Of a stretch of 8,702 nucleotides of DNA, positions 1 to 6,435 are shown piece after piece (position 1 is the first letter of the stretch; the number at the start of each line of letters is the position of its first letter). The stretch comes from SVKR01 sp963605115 (GTDB lineage: Bacteria; Bacillota; Clostridia; Oscillospirales; Oscillospiraceae): the NCBI GenBank assembly GCA_963605115.1, contig CAVCTM010000091.1:1-8702 (forward strand), written 5' to 3'. Both the position numbers and the translations under genes were made by a program. The notes beneath the pieces are model-generated. The model was not told where the DNA came from. It ran no database searches and worked only from the letters and a program-made list of their open reading frames with translations.

Positions 1-17
1 CGTTCAGGAAAGGGATT

Positions 18-94
18 GTTAAGGGAAAACCCATTCGAAAGGGTTTTCCCTTAACCGCGCCTTTGCTTACTTTCCCCGCGAGGGGCAAAGTAAG
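18..94. repeat. Two large intergenic hairpins at left edge
   Basis: Two palindromes lie side by side. The first has perfect 15-bp arms (18-32 and 41-55) around an 8-nt loop, and its arms contain A-runs and T-runs. The second pairs 66-73 with 87-94 and 74-77 with 82-85 around GCGA, with one bulged C at 86. No coding frame with a ribosome site or recognisable product is present in 1-190. The first hairpin lies downstream of the minus-strand gene ending at 191 and could act as a terminator, but it looks more like part of the palindrome cluster that continues to 197. Function is inferred; the pairing is directly visible. Confidence 0.7.
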
Positions 95-197
95 TCGCGT
101 CCCGCGGACGCGAAACACATTTAATCCTCGCGCCGCGCACGGCGCGAAACCTATTCTATCCTCTCGCCCTTGTGGGCGAGAAAAACCCATTTACTCC
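95..197. repeat. Hairpin array with conserved 15-nt linkers
   Basis: Three hairpins follow one another. Arms are 95-102/106-113 (loop CGC), 128-135/140-147 (loop CGCA) and 162-169/174-181 (loop TTGT). The stem sequences differ, but each hairpin is followed by a related 15-nt linker (113-127, 147-161, 183-197) of pattern AAACnnATTnnnTCC. Units recur every 34-36 bp. The third linker runs into the final codons and stop (191-193) of the neighbouring minus-strand gene. This looks like an interspersed palindromic repeat of the chromosome. It is not a CRISPR array, because the conserved part is short and the variable part is self-complementary. Confidence 0.65.
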
Positions 198-934
198 CCC
201 AGCGCGTCATACTCCGCGTCGCAGACCGCCTCGCACCACTCGGTGGAACACCCCTCGCCGGGGAGCTCCAGGGCGATGTGGCTGAACCAGCTGTCCGCCG
301 CGGCGCCGTGCCAGTGTTTGACCCCGGCGGGGATGGTGACGACGCTGCCGGGCACGAGCGGCTCGGCTTTTTTGCCCTCCTCCTGATACCAGCCCGCGCC
401 GTCCACGCAGAGCAGGAGCTGTCCGCCGCCGCGGGCGGCTTTGTGGATATGCCAGTGGTTGCGGCAGCCGGGCTCGAAGGTGACGTTCGCGGCGAAAATG
501 CCGCAGGCGGGGTCCGTCAGGGGCTTCAGATAGCTCCTGCCGGTGAAATACTGCGCGTAAGCGTCGTTCGGCGCGCCGAGCCCGAAGAAGCCGCCGTGGA
601 CCTCCGGCTGCTCGTCGGCGTAGACCTCCTTCGCCTGCCGGAACGCCGCCCAAGCATTGGGCCAGCCGGCGTAAAACGCGAGGTGGGTCAGCAGTTCCGC
701 CATCTCCTGCGCGGTGACGCCGTTGCGCTTCGCGCTCTGAAGGTGGTAAGTGAGCGAGGAATCCGTGACGCCCTTGCTGATGAGCGCCGTGACGGTGACG
801 ATGGAGCGCAGCTTCAGCGGGAGCTGCCCTTCGCGGGACCAGACCTCGCCGAAAAGCACGTCGTCGTTGAGCTGGGCGAATTTGGGCGCAAAGCTCCCCA
901 GCGCGTCGCGCCCCGCGGTTTGTTTGACTGCCAT
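191..934 (-). CDS. Carboxymuconolactone decarboxylase-like/cupin fusion protein
   Basis: This is a 247-residue cytoplasmic protein with two domains. Residues about 15-105 match the carboxymuconolactone decarboxylase (CMD) family, with the helix containing H64 followed by the family-like AFYAGWPNAWAAF segment. No AhpD-type CxxC pair is present, so a peroxidase role is not supported. Residues about 130-225 are a cupin: G156-x5-H162-x-H164 is motif 1, and G196-x5-P202-x-G204-x2-H207 is motif 2. The metal-ligand Glu of classical cupins is replaced by Q172. Such fusions are common in gut anaerobes; their substrate is not established. The start is set by AAAGGAGGAG (941-950), 6 nt before the ATG. 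A good promoter lies just upstream and a terminator separates it from the preceding gene, so it is probably monocistronic. Its stop codon lies within the last repeat linker. Confidence 0.88.
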   Translation of the reverse strand: MAVKQTAGRDALGSFAPKFAQLNDDVLFGEVWSREGQLPLKLRSIVTVTALISKGVTDSSLTYHLQSAKRNGVTAQEMAELLTHLAFYAGWPNAWAAFRQAKEVYADEQPEVHGGFFGLGAPNDAYAQYFTGRSYLKPLTDPACGIFAANVTFEPGCRNHWHIHKAARGGGQLLLCVDGAGWYQEEGKKAEPLVPGSVVTIPAGVKHWHGAAADSWFSHIALELPGEGCSTEWCEAVCDAEYDALGE

Positions 935-966
935 AATGGTCTCCTCCTTTGGATATGTATTGAATT

Positions 967-995
967 ATTATAGTAGCCGCTGCGGAAAAACGCAA
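967..995 (-). promoter_or_regulatory. Sigma-A-type promoter of the CMD/cupin gene
   Basis: On the minus strand a perfect TATAAT (967-972) is preceded by a 17-bp spacer and TTGCGT (990-995), which shares TTG with the consensus -35. It lies 33 nt upstream of the start codon and downstream of the terminator of the previous gene, which fits independent transcription. The stretch 978-999 can also form a small imperfect hairpin overlapping the -35, which may be incidental. Confidence 0.7.
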
Positions 996-1007
996 GCGGG
1001 AGAGAAA

Positions 1008-1032
1008 GAGAGACCGCCGGCGGCGGTCTCTC
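1008..1032 (-). terminator. Terminator after the CAP-SLH gene
   Basis: Perfect 12-bp inverted arms (1008-1019 and 1021-1032) around a central G begin 7 nt beyond the stop codon of the CAP-SLH gene. On the minus strand the stem is followed by a pyrimidine tract (TTTCTCTCCC), so the U-run is imperfect. Position and stem strength support intrinsic termination. Confidence 0.72.
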
Positions 1033-1039
1033 GGCTGCG

Positions 1040-2794
1040 TTATTTCAGGAAATCGCGCGCTCTATAGAGGAACGTGACGATCTCGCTGCGGTCGCAGGTC
1101 TTGTCGGGGTCGAAGGTCGTGGCGCTCGTGCCGGAGGTGACACCGTTTTCCACCGCCCACGCCACGGCGTCGGAGTAGAACACGTGGTCCGTCACGTCCG
1201 TGAAGGCGGACTTTGCCTTCGGAGCGGGAGAGCCGCAGGCGACCCAGATGTAATACATCGCGTAGCCGCGGGTGCAGTAGTCCTCCGGGAAGAACTGGCC
1301 CCAATCCACGAGCCCCGCTTCGCGCGCCCAGAGCGCGGCTTTGTGGAAATAGTCGCCGCTTCTGACGTCGACGAACCAGTTGAGCGTGCTGCTCGCCTCC
1401 GGCTCGCCGGCGGTGCGCCACAGGAAGGTGATGATCTGGGCGCGGCTGCAGGTGCGCTTCGGCGAGAAGGTCGTGGTGGTCGTGCCGAGCGTGATCTCGT
1501 TCTCGACCGCCCAGAGCACGGGCGCATAGAACCAGTCGCGCTCCGAGACGTCCTCAAACTGGACGGGCTCGGTTGCGGAGTCGAGCGTGAAGTTCACGGC
1601 ATAGCCGCCGCGGAGGGTCAGCGTGTAGCCGGTCTCGGTCTCGGTCATATAGTGGGTGTCCAGCGGGAGGAAGCTCATGATCCCGGCGGAGTCCTTCACG
1701 AGGAGGTATTCCACCTGCATCGCGTCCTCATTCGCGAAATGGAAGGTGTGGGCGCTGGTGTCCACGGCGGTGACGGTCGCGCCGTAGCCGGTGAACATCT
1801 GGATCGCCTGCTTTTCATACATACCGGCGCCCATATACTGGAAGCTCGCATTCTGGAGGTTCTTGCGGTGGCCCTCGCTGTGCATCCAGCCGTCCATCGC
1901 GCGGGCGGCGGTGACGTCCACGGTGCAGACGTACATATTCTCGCCCGCGGTGGTGTAGGGCTGGGCGGCGGGGATGGCGGTGAAGCAGCTGGAGCCGTCC
2001 GGCCGCGTGTGCGCCGGCTGGGTGTTCGTAACGTTCTCCACCGCGCGCTGCTCCGCGGCGTACTGGAGCGCTGCGGTCGCCGTGACGGGGCAGGAGCCGA
2101 CCTTGAAGCGCTCGACGTTTGTGAGGCGGATGGTCTCCCACTCCTCGCGGTTGAGCGCGATATACTGGTCCGGCATCTTGCGCTGGAGCTGGGGAAGCTC
2201 GCGGCGCAGCTGGAGCTCGCGGTGGCCGTTGCCATAGTCAAAGTAAATGCCGATGGCGATGGTGCCCGCGGCATCGAAGGTCGCGTCCGTCTTGTCGAAG
2301 CCCGCGAGCGTCAGGGTGCTGCCCGCGGTCGCCGCCGCCTTCGCCGCGGCGAACATCTCGTCCTTCGTAAGCGCGTTCGTGAAGCTGAGCTCATCGAGCG
2401 CTTTGCAGGCGGCGCTCCAGTCGGCGTCCGCGGCTGCCTGCTCCTCCGCCGTTGCGGGCGGTCTCTGGTTCGTCGCGGGCAGGACGCGGATGACGTTGAA
2501 GTCCAGCTCGTCGTCGCCGCGGAAGAGGAAAATGTGGACGGAGAGGATACCGTCGGCTTGGTCCGTCGCCGGGTTGATGACGTAAAAGTCCTCGTCCGCC
2601 AGCACCTCGATGCTGCCGTCCACGGCGCTCCGCGCCGCTTCGAGCAGATCCTCAAGCGTGGTCTCCTCCGTGATGTCCAGCTCGCCGATGGCGTCGTTGA
2701 TCGCCGTCTGCGCATCGCTGAGCGAGCCCGCCGCCGCGACCGGGACCGCGAGCAGCAGCGTCAGCGCGAGGAGAAGAGAAAGCAGTCTTTTCAT
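1040..2794 (-). CDS. Secreted CAP-domain protein with three SLH repeats
   Basis: This is a 584-residue exported protein. Residues 1-22 form a Sec signal peptide (MKR, a long Leu/Ala core, AAA). Residues about 27-106 and 128-203 look like two diverged copies of one small domain. Residues about 220-335 are a CAP/SCP domain with H262, E285 and the hallmark GWMHSEGHRKNLQN segment (H305, H309). Residues about 410-580 hold three S-layer-homology (SLH) repeats: FEDVSERDWFYAPVLWAVEN, a more divergent one at about 472-520, and FTDVTDHVFYSDAVAWAVEN. The SLH repeats presumably attach it to cell-wall polymer; the activity of bacterial CAP domains is mostly unknown. The start was chosen for the signal peptide and AAAGGAG (2805-2811), 10 nt upstream. 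The open frame runs further upstream to about 3289, but that part is low-complexity and overlaps the protease gene. A palindrome-rich gap separates it from the upstream protease operon. Confidence 0.88.
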   Translation of the reverse strand: MKRLLSLLLALTLLLAVPVAAAGSLSDAQTAINDAIGELDITEETTLEDLLEAARSAVDGSIEVLADEDFYVINPATDQADGILSVHIFLFRGDDELDFNVIRVLPATNQRPPATAEEQAAADADWSAACKALDELSFTNALTKDEMFAAAKAAATAGSTLTLAGFDKTDATFDAAGTIAIGIYFDYGNGHRELQLRRELPQLQRKMPDQYIALNREEWETIRLTNVERFKVGSCPVTATAALQYAAEQRAVENVTNTQPAHTRPDGSSCFTAIPAAQPYTTAGENMYVCTVDVTAARAMDGWMHSEGHRKNLQNASFQYMGAGMYEKQAIQMFTGYGATVTAVDTSAHTFHFANEDAMQVEYLLVKDSAGIMSFLPLDTHYMTETETGYTLTLRGGYAVNFTLDSATEPVQFEDVSERDWFYAPVLWAVENEITLGTTTTTFSPKRTCSRAQIITFLWRTAGEPEASSTLNWFVDVRSGDYFHKAALWAREAGLVDWGQFFPEDYCTRGYAMYYIWVACGSPAPKAKSAFTDVTDHVFYSDAVAWAVENGVTSGTSATTFDPDKTCDRSEIVTFLYRARDFLK

Positions 2795-2827
2795 GGGGTG
2801 AAAGCTCCTTTCAAAATTCAGACTGAG

Positions 2828-2856
2828 CAAAGAGCCCGGCAGCGCCGGGCTCTTTG
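2828..2856 (-). terminator. Strong hairpin in leader of the CAP-SLH gene
   Basis: Perfect 13-bp arms (2828-2840 and 2844-2856), GC-rich in the core and ending in AAAG/CTTT, surround a 3-nt loop. It lies 33 nt upstream of the CAP-SLH start codon and just before its ribosome site. It has the shape of an intrinsic terminator, although the minus-strand downstream sequence (CTCAGTCTGAATTTTG) lacks an immediate U-run. It may end transcription coming from the protease operon, or act as a leader hairpin for the gene below. I found no convincing promoter between it and the start codon. Confidence 0.55.
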
Positions 2857-2886
2857 TTACAATTTTCAAAAAAATGCCTCGCAGAG

Positions 2887-3049
2887 TTTGCGGCGCGCAC
2901 GCCGCAAATAGAATCCAATCCATTTTTTGGCGCGACAAGGGCGTGCCGAAAAATTCTCTGCGCGGAGGGAACGTGCGCCCCGAAGGGGCGTGCGCTGAGC
3001 GGAGTGAATCCTTTTCGACCGGGAGCCCAACGAAGTGGGTCCCGGTCGA
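2887..3049. repeat. Palindrome cluster between protease and CAP-SLH genes
   Basis: At least four hairpins fill this gap: 2887-2895/2900-2908 (9 bp, loop CGCA), 2923-2934/2942-2953 (12 bp with two wobble pairs), 2972-2981/2985-2994 (10 bp with two wobble pairs, loop GAA) and 3015-3024/3040-3049 (10 bp plus an inner CCCA/TGGG). The first shares its loop CGCA and a neighbouring AGAATCC/TTCTATCC-like flank with the hairpin at 128-147, suggesting a related repeat family. The last hairpin starts 4 nt after the protease stop and could help stop transcription, but lacks a U-run. No gene is visible in 2795-3053. Confidence 0.6.
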
Positions 3050-3053
3050 GGCT

Positions 3054-5042
3054 TCAGCCGACAGAGGTATAGATCTCGCCGCCCTCGCAGTCGAAGGTGA
3101 CCGGCTCGGAGTAGACCACGCCGCCGGCGGCGTCGCGCATCTCGAAGACCATGGAGTAGCTGCCGTCGGGGAGCTGGGTCTCGGCGAAGGCGGTGTCCGC
3201 CGTGACGGTGACGGTGCCCGCCTCATAGGGCTGGAAGTCGCCGTCCTCGCCCGCAAGGTACCAGAGCGCGGTGAGCTCGTCGCCCTCACTCAGCTGGAGC
3301 AGCTCCTTGTCCGCCATGCCGCTCGCGCTGACGCCCTGACGCGCGCCGAGGATGGTCCAATCCTCCATCACGAAGTCATAGACGACCTGGAGGTTCCACG
3401 GCTCGCCATTGATGAGCACGGGGACGGAGTAGAGGTTATAATCGTCGCCGGCGAAGGCGAGCTCCATGTAGACGAGCACGCCGTCGATGCTGCCCCAGAC
3501 ACCGCGGAAGTTGTCGTAGAACACGCCGTTTTCCCAGTCGGCGGTCATGTCGTTGTCGGTGCCGAGGCGCATATAGGTGCCGTCGGCGATGGCGCAGGAG
3601 AGGGAGAAGCCGATGCTCGTGAGGATGTTCTCCGCCTCAGGTCCGAGCGTCAGGATCGCGGTGCCCTCGTCGCTGACGTCCAGCGGGGCGCTGTCCCAGC
3701 CCATCTCGCCGAGCGTCATGCGGGTCGGCAGCTCGGTGATGTCGAGCTCGGCGAGGTAGTCCATGCCGCCCTCGTCGAGGGAGCCGAGCAGCTCATAATA
3801 GAAGAAGTACGGGAAGGCAGAGCCCGCGCTGACCGGGGCGTAGCCGTAAAGATCGTCGAGGTCGCCGTTATAGGAATAGTAGCAGGCAAGTCCCGTCGCC
3901 TCGGTGCGGTATTTGCCGCCGACCTGATAGAGCACGGCGGAGGAGAGCGCGCTCAGCACGTCTTCGGCGCTCGTGAGATAGTCGCTGTTCAGGCGGGCGA
4001 GGTGGCCGAGGTCGACCATGTTCGTGTAGCCCTGCTCGCGGGTGTTGCCGCCGTAGTTCTCACTCTGGAGCGCGGCGCGGCCGAAGGTGGTGAAGAAGCT
4101 GGGGTCGGCGCAGGCGGCGACGAGTGCCTCCTGACCGAACGCCTCATAAGCCGCCAGCAGCTCCGGCATGGCGGAGAGGTCCGTCAGGGAGAGCGTGGTG
4201 TTGTCCTGCGTGCCGACGGTCTCGCAGCCGGCATAGTAAGCGTCGCAGATGGTGCGGCCGAGAGTCTCGGCGTCCATCGCCGGGTTCTCGGCGAGCGCGC
4301 CGACCCAGCCGGTGTAGTACCAGCCGTTCGCCGGCTCGGTCTCCTCGGAGGCGACGAGATAGCGCGCGAAGGGCGCCATCGCCGCGGCGGTGTCCACCGT
4401 CGCCATCAGGCAGGTGTCGAAGCCGATGATCTCAAGCGCGGGATCCTCCGCGTTCGGCTCCCAGACGGAGGCGAACGCCTCCTGCATCTCGGCAAGGCTC
4501 AGGCTGTCGAGGTCATAGAGCTCGTCGAACGCCGCGCCGGAAACGCTGCCGCCGCCGTGGTTCCAGAAGACGACCATGGTGTGCTCGGCGGGATAGTTGC
4601 CCTGCGCGAAGGCGAGGAAGTCGGCAAGGGTCTGCGCCTCGCCCATGTTGGCGCTCGGCTGCTCGTCGACGAGCTGGAAGCCCTCACTGTCATAGACCCA
4701 GCGCTGGAGCTTGCTCGCGTCCACGAGCTCGTTGTGCCACTCATTGGCGCCGCCGGTCTCGATGACGACGCGGACGCCCTCCGGCAGAGGAACGGCGGTC
4801 AGCTCGCCGAGGTCGGTGGTGGCGAAGCCGCCGTTGGACTCAAGGTCGCTGCCGCAGAGGTACCAGTAGATCGCCCAGTCGCCGCCGTCTTCGGAGACGG
4901 GGGTCTCGGTGATCTCCGGGGTCTCGGTCTGCTCGATGTCGATGTCGTCCGGTGTGATGTCCGGCTCCGCCTCGCCGCCGCAGGCGGTCAGGCAGAAGAG
5001 CATAGCGAGCGCTGTCAGCAGCGCCAGAAGTTTCGTTTTCAT
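3054..5042 (-). CDS. Lipoprotein clostripain-family (C11) cysteine peptidase
   Basis: This is a 662-residue surface lipoprotein. Residues 1-21 are a lipoprotein signal peptide with lipobox LTAC (lipidated C21), followed by an acidic Thr/Pro/Glu linker to about residue 52. The C11 peptidase domain spans roughly 55-420: WYLCGSDLES at 60-69, catalytic His in WNHGGG (H162), catalytic Cys in GFDTCLMA (C211), then ASEETEPANGW and NMVDLGHLA, all typical of clostripain relatives. Residues about 450-662 are a beta-rich, unassigned C-terminal region. Family members usually cleave after Arg or Lys; specificity here is not proven. The ATG at 5042 was chosen over one 42 nt upstream because it gives a proper signal peptide and has AAAGGA (5050-5055) 7 nt away. 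It lies 38 nt after the zinc-ribbon gene, as third gene of a probable operon. Confidence 0.9.
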   Translation of the reverse strand: MKTKLLALLTALAMLFCLTACGGEAEPDITPDDIDIEQTETPEITETPVSEDGGDWAIYWYLCGSDLESNGGFATTDLGELTAVPLPEGVRVVIETGGANEWHNELVDASKLQRWVYDSEGFQLVDEQPSANMGEAQTLADFLAFAQGNYPAEHTMVVFWNHGGGSVSGAAFDELYDLDSLSLAEMQEAFASVWEPNAEDPALEIIGFDTCLMATVDTAAAMAPFARYLVASEETEPANGWYYTGWVGALAENPAMDAETLGRTICDAYYAGCETVGTQDNTTLSLTDLSAMPELLAAYEAFGQEALVAACADPSFFTTFGRAALQSENYGGNTREQGYTNMVDLGHLARLNSDYLTSAEDVLSALSSAVLYQVGGKYRTEATGLACYYSYNGDLDDLYGYAPVSAGSAFPYFFYYELLGSLDEGGMDYLAELDITELPTRMTLGEMGWDSAPLDVSDEGTAILTLGPEAENILTSIGFSLSCAIADGTYMRLGTDNDMTADWENGVFYDNFRGVWGSIDGVLVYMELAFAGDDYNLYSVPVLINGEPWNLQVVYDFVMEDWTILGARQGVSASGMADKELLQLSEGDELTALWYLAGEDGDFQPYEAGTVTVTADTAFAETQLPDGSYSMVFEMRDAAGGVVYSEPVTFDCEGGEIYTSVG

Positions 5043-5080
5043 TTTGTTGTCCTTTCCTTTTTTTGCTGTTTGCTGTTTTG

Positions 5081-6001
5081 TCAAATACCCAAAAGCTGCC
5101 GTTTTTTCGCCGTGAATTCCTCTTCGGTGAGGATGCCGGCGTCCAGCAGGGATTTGTATTTTTTCAGCTCCTCGGCAATGTCGGCTGCCTGAGCCGGGGC
5201 TGCGGCGCTCTGCGGTGCGGCGGCGGACTCGTCCGTCTCCGGCGCGGCGGGGTCCAGCACCGCCATGAAGTGGCGCGCGAGGTCGAGCAGCTCCGCCTTT
5301 TTCTCGCCGTAAGCGGCGAGGTAGTCCTCCACGCTGGGGTCGTCGCGGTCGAAGCCCGGCGCGCCGCGCTTGGCGCGGAACTCGCTCCAGTAGGGGTGGT
5401 CGAGGTCGATCTCCACGTAAAAATGGTCCACCGGCGCGTCGCAGTCAAAGCGCGGGCGCTCCGGGCGCGGCGGGCGCTGCCCCTCCGGGCGCGGATCGCG
5501 CGCATGGCGCTCATCCATCCACTCCCACTCGCGCACGCGCGACTGGAACTCCTCAATGCGGCGGCGCAGCGCCTCGGCGCGTTCGGGAACGGAGTCCGGC
5601 AGCAGGCGCAGCCCCGCGGCGGTCGCCTCGATGATGACGTCGCCGTCAGCCAGAACGCGCAGCGCGCGGAGGTTTTCCGGTCCGAAGGCGAAGGCGCCGT
5701 CGCCCGGCTTGATGCGCAGCAGGCGGTCCGCCGTGTCCATCAGCAGCGTTGCGCCGAAAAAGCCGAAGTCGAAGCGGTAATCCTCGCAGAACGCGCTCCG
5801 GCGCGGCTCGTTTTCGTCATAGACCGCGAGGTAGGCGCGCAGCCCGTCGAGCGTCATCTCGCTCAGCGCGCCGGCGGGAAGATCGAGCTTTGCGCTGCAC
5901 TCCTTGCAGAGCGCCTCGCCCTCCACCTTGTCGGCAAGCAGCCGCGGCGTCGGATTGCCGCAGGTCGGGCACAGCTTTTTGTTGTTGGTAAAAAGTCCCA
6001 T
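5081..6001 (-). CDS. Zinc-ribbon (DUF4428-like)/PH-like/SHOCT protein
   Basis: This is a 306-residue protein with no signal peptide. The N-terminus has a four-cysteine zinc ribbon (C11, C14, C32, C35: CPTC...CKEC), in the style of DUF4428. Residues about 75-135 are beta-rich and resemble the bacterial PH-like segment common in this architecture. A charged, proline-rich region follows (about 150-185), then an unassigned helical part (about 190-250), an Ala/Pro linker, and a C-terminal SHOCT motif at 274-306 (EELKKYKSLLDAGILTEEEF). SHOCT segments are thought to mediate oligomerisation or membrane-protein contacts; the cellular role is unknown. The start is supported by AGAGGAG (6008-6014), 6 nt away and inside the end of the preceding gene, whose stop is only 3 nt upstream. 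This suggests translational coupling and, with the protease downstream, a shared operon. Confidence 0.83.
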   Translation of the reverse strand: MGLFTNNKKLCPTCGNPTPRLLADKVEGEALCKECSAKLDLPAGALSEMTLDGLRAYLAVYDENEPRRSAFCEDYRFDFGFFGATLLMDTADRLLRIKPGDGAFAFGPENLRALRVLADGDVIIEATAAGLRLLPDSVPERAEALRRRIEEFQSRVREWEWMDERHARDPRPEGQRPPRPERPRFDCDAPVDHFYVEIDLDHPYWSEFRAKRGAPGFDRDDPSVEDYLAAYGEKKAELLDLARHFMAVLDPAAPETDESAAAPQSAAAPAQAADIAEELKKYKSLLDAGILTEEEFTAKKRQLLGI

Positions 6002-6004
6002 CGC

Positions 6005-6304
6005 TTACTCCTCTCTCCGATAGCCCAGAAGCGTTCCGGGCAGATAGATCCACGGCTTGCAGAGCGTGTGGTTATAGTTCGCGACCGCCTGAAGATAGAT
6101 GCTCTCGCAGCGCGCCAGAACAGCGGCGGAGTCCGGGTCCCCCGGATTCCGGGCGGCGCGGCGGCGGCAGGCGGAAAGCTGCTCCCCGGCGGTCTCCACG
6201 GTGTGCAGACTCGCGCGCAGAACGCGCCGCGTCTCCCGGAAGTCCACCGCGAGAAGCGCCGCGGCGAGAACAGCCGCAATGATCCATGCAACGGTATGCG
6301 GCAT
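6005..6304 (-). CDS. Short membrane protein with LemA-like C-terminus
   Basis: This is a 99-residue protein. Residues about 5-20 form one hydrophobic membrane segment (VAWIIAAVLAAALLAV), followed by a charged helical region. The tail reads YLQAVANYNHTL...YLPGTLLGY. The spacing of YN, the Pro and the final GY recalls the last helix of LemA proteins, but it is much shorter than a typical LemA (near 180 residues). It is best called LemA-like or hypothetical. GAGGAG (6308-6313) is only 3 nt from the ATG, while AAAGGAG (6316-6322) is 11 nt away, so initiation may be modest. It is the first gene of the minus-strand operon, directly behind a promoter and the candidate LytTR boxes, and it ends 3 nt before the zinc-ribbon gene. 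Confidence 0.72.
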   Translation of the reverse strand: MPHTVAWIIAAVLAAALLAVDFRETRRVLRASLHTVETAGEQLSACRRRAARNPGDPDSAAVLARCESIYLQAVANYNHTLCKPWIYLPGTLLGYRREE

Positions 6305-6356
6305 CGTCTCCTCAGCTCCTTTCGCCCTTGCGATAAGCCGCAGTTATTACCCTGTC

Positions 6357-6385
6357 ACTATAGCACTTCCCCGAAAAAATGAAAG
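6357..6385 (-). promoter_or_regulatory. Promoter of the LemA-like/zinc-ribbon/protease operon
   Basis: On the minus strand TATAGT (6357-6362) is preceded by TGC, giving an extended -10. The hexamer 17 bp upstream, CTTTCA (6380-6385), is a poor -35. A strong -10 with a weak -35 is the usual form of an activator-dependent promoter, and direct repeats lie 7 nt further upstream. The expected start site is near 6350, giving a leader of about 45 nt. Confidence 0.6.
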
Positions 6386-6392
6386 CCCTTTT

Positions 6393-6425
6393 GCCCGAAA
6401 TGTATGCTTTTTCTGCCCGAAATGC
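6393..6425 (-). promoter_or_regulatory. Candidate LytTR response-regulator binding boxes
   Basis: The 10-mer GCCCGAAATG occurs at 6393-6402 and again at 6415-6424, giving perfect direct repeats with a 22-bp period (12-nt spacer). On the minus strand they read ACATTTCGG and GCATTTCGG. The published ComE box of streptococci is aCAnTTcaG, repeated with a 12-nt spacer, so the two copies match at 8 and 7 of 9 positions. Relative to the expected minus-strand start (near 6350) they fall at about -45 to -75, where LytTR activators normally bind. A degenerate third copy, CATTTTTTCGGGG (6369-6381), overlaps the minus-strand -35 region. The adjacent regulator gene encodes a LytTR protein. Binding is inferred. 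Confidence 0.6.
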
Positions 6426-6435
6426 AAAATGGCGC

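Noticed and set aside
95..197. Regular repeats resembling a short CRISPR array.
   Set aside because: The conserved unit is only 15 nt and imperfect, the intervening segments are self-complementary hairpins rather than unique spacers, and no cas gene is present.
1184..2911. A 575-codon plus-strand open frame opposite the CAP-SLH gene.
   Set aside because: It has the same antisense GC artefact with no recognisable domain, while the other strand shows a signal peptide, CAP and SLH motifs.
2857..2960. Possible promoter for the CAP-SLH gene (for example TGTAAC near 2860 on the minus strand).
   Set aside because: No acceptable -35 was found at 16-18 bp spacing for any candidate -10, so it is not reported as a feature.
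2795..3289. The open frame of the CAP-SLH gene extends about 165 codons further upstream.
   Set aside because: The extension is Arg/Ser/Pro low-complexity, runs antisense-frame through the end of the protease gene and the palindromes, and would bury a clear signal peptide that has its own ribosome site.
5043..5084. An upstream ATG giving the protease 14 extra residues.
   Set aside because: It would overlap the stop of the upstream gene, puts a charged Lys-rich stretch before the signal peptide, and the later ATG has a well-spaced AAAGGA.
2874..5192. A 772-codon plus-strand open frame opposite the protease gene.
   Set aside because: It is the mirror of a GC-rich real gene: no domain, biased Val/Glu/Arg/Ala composition and no ribosome site. 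The opposite strand has intact lipobox and C11 catalytic motifs.
5063..6382. A 439-codon plus-strand frame across the zinc-ribbon and LemA-like genes.
   Set aside because: It covers two coupled minus-strand genes and the promoter region, and its composition is typical of an antisense shadow.
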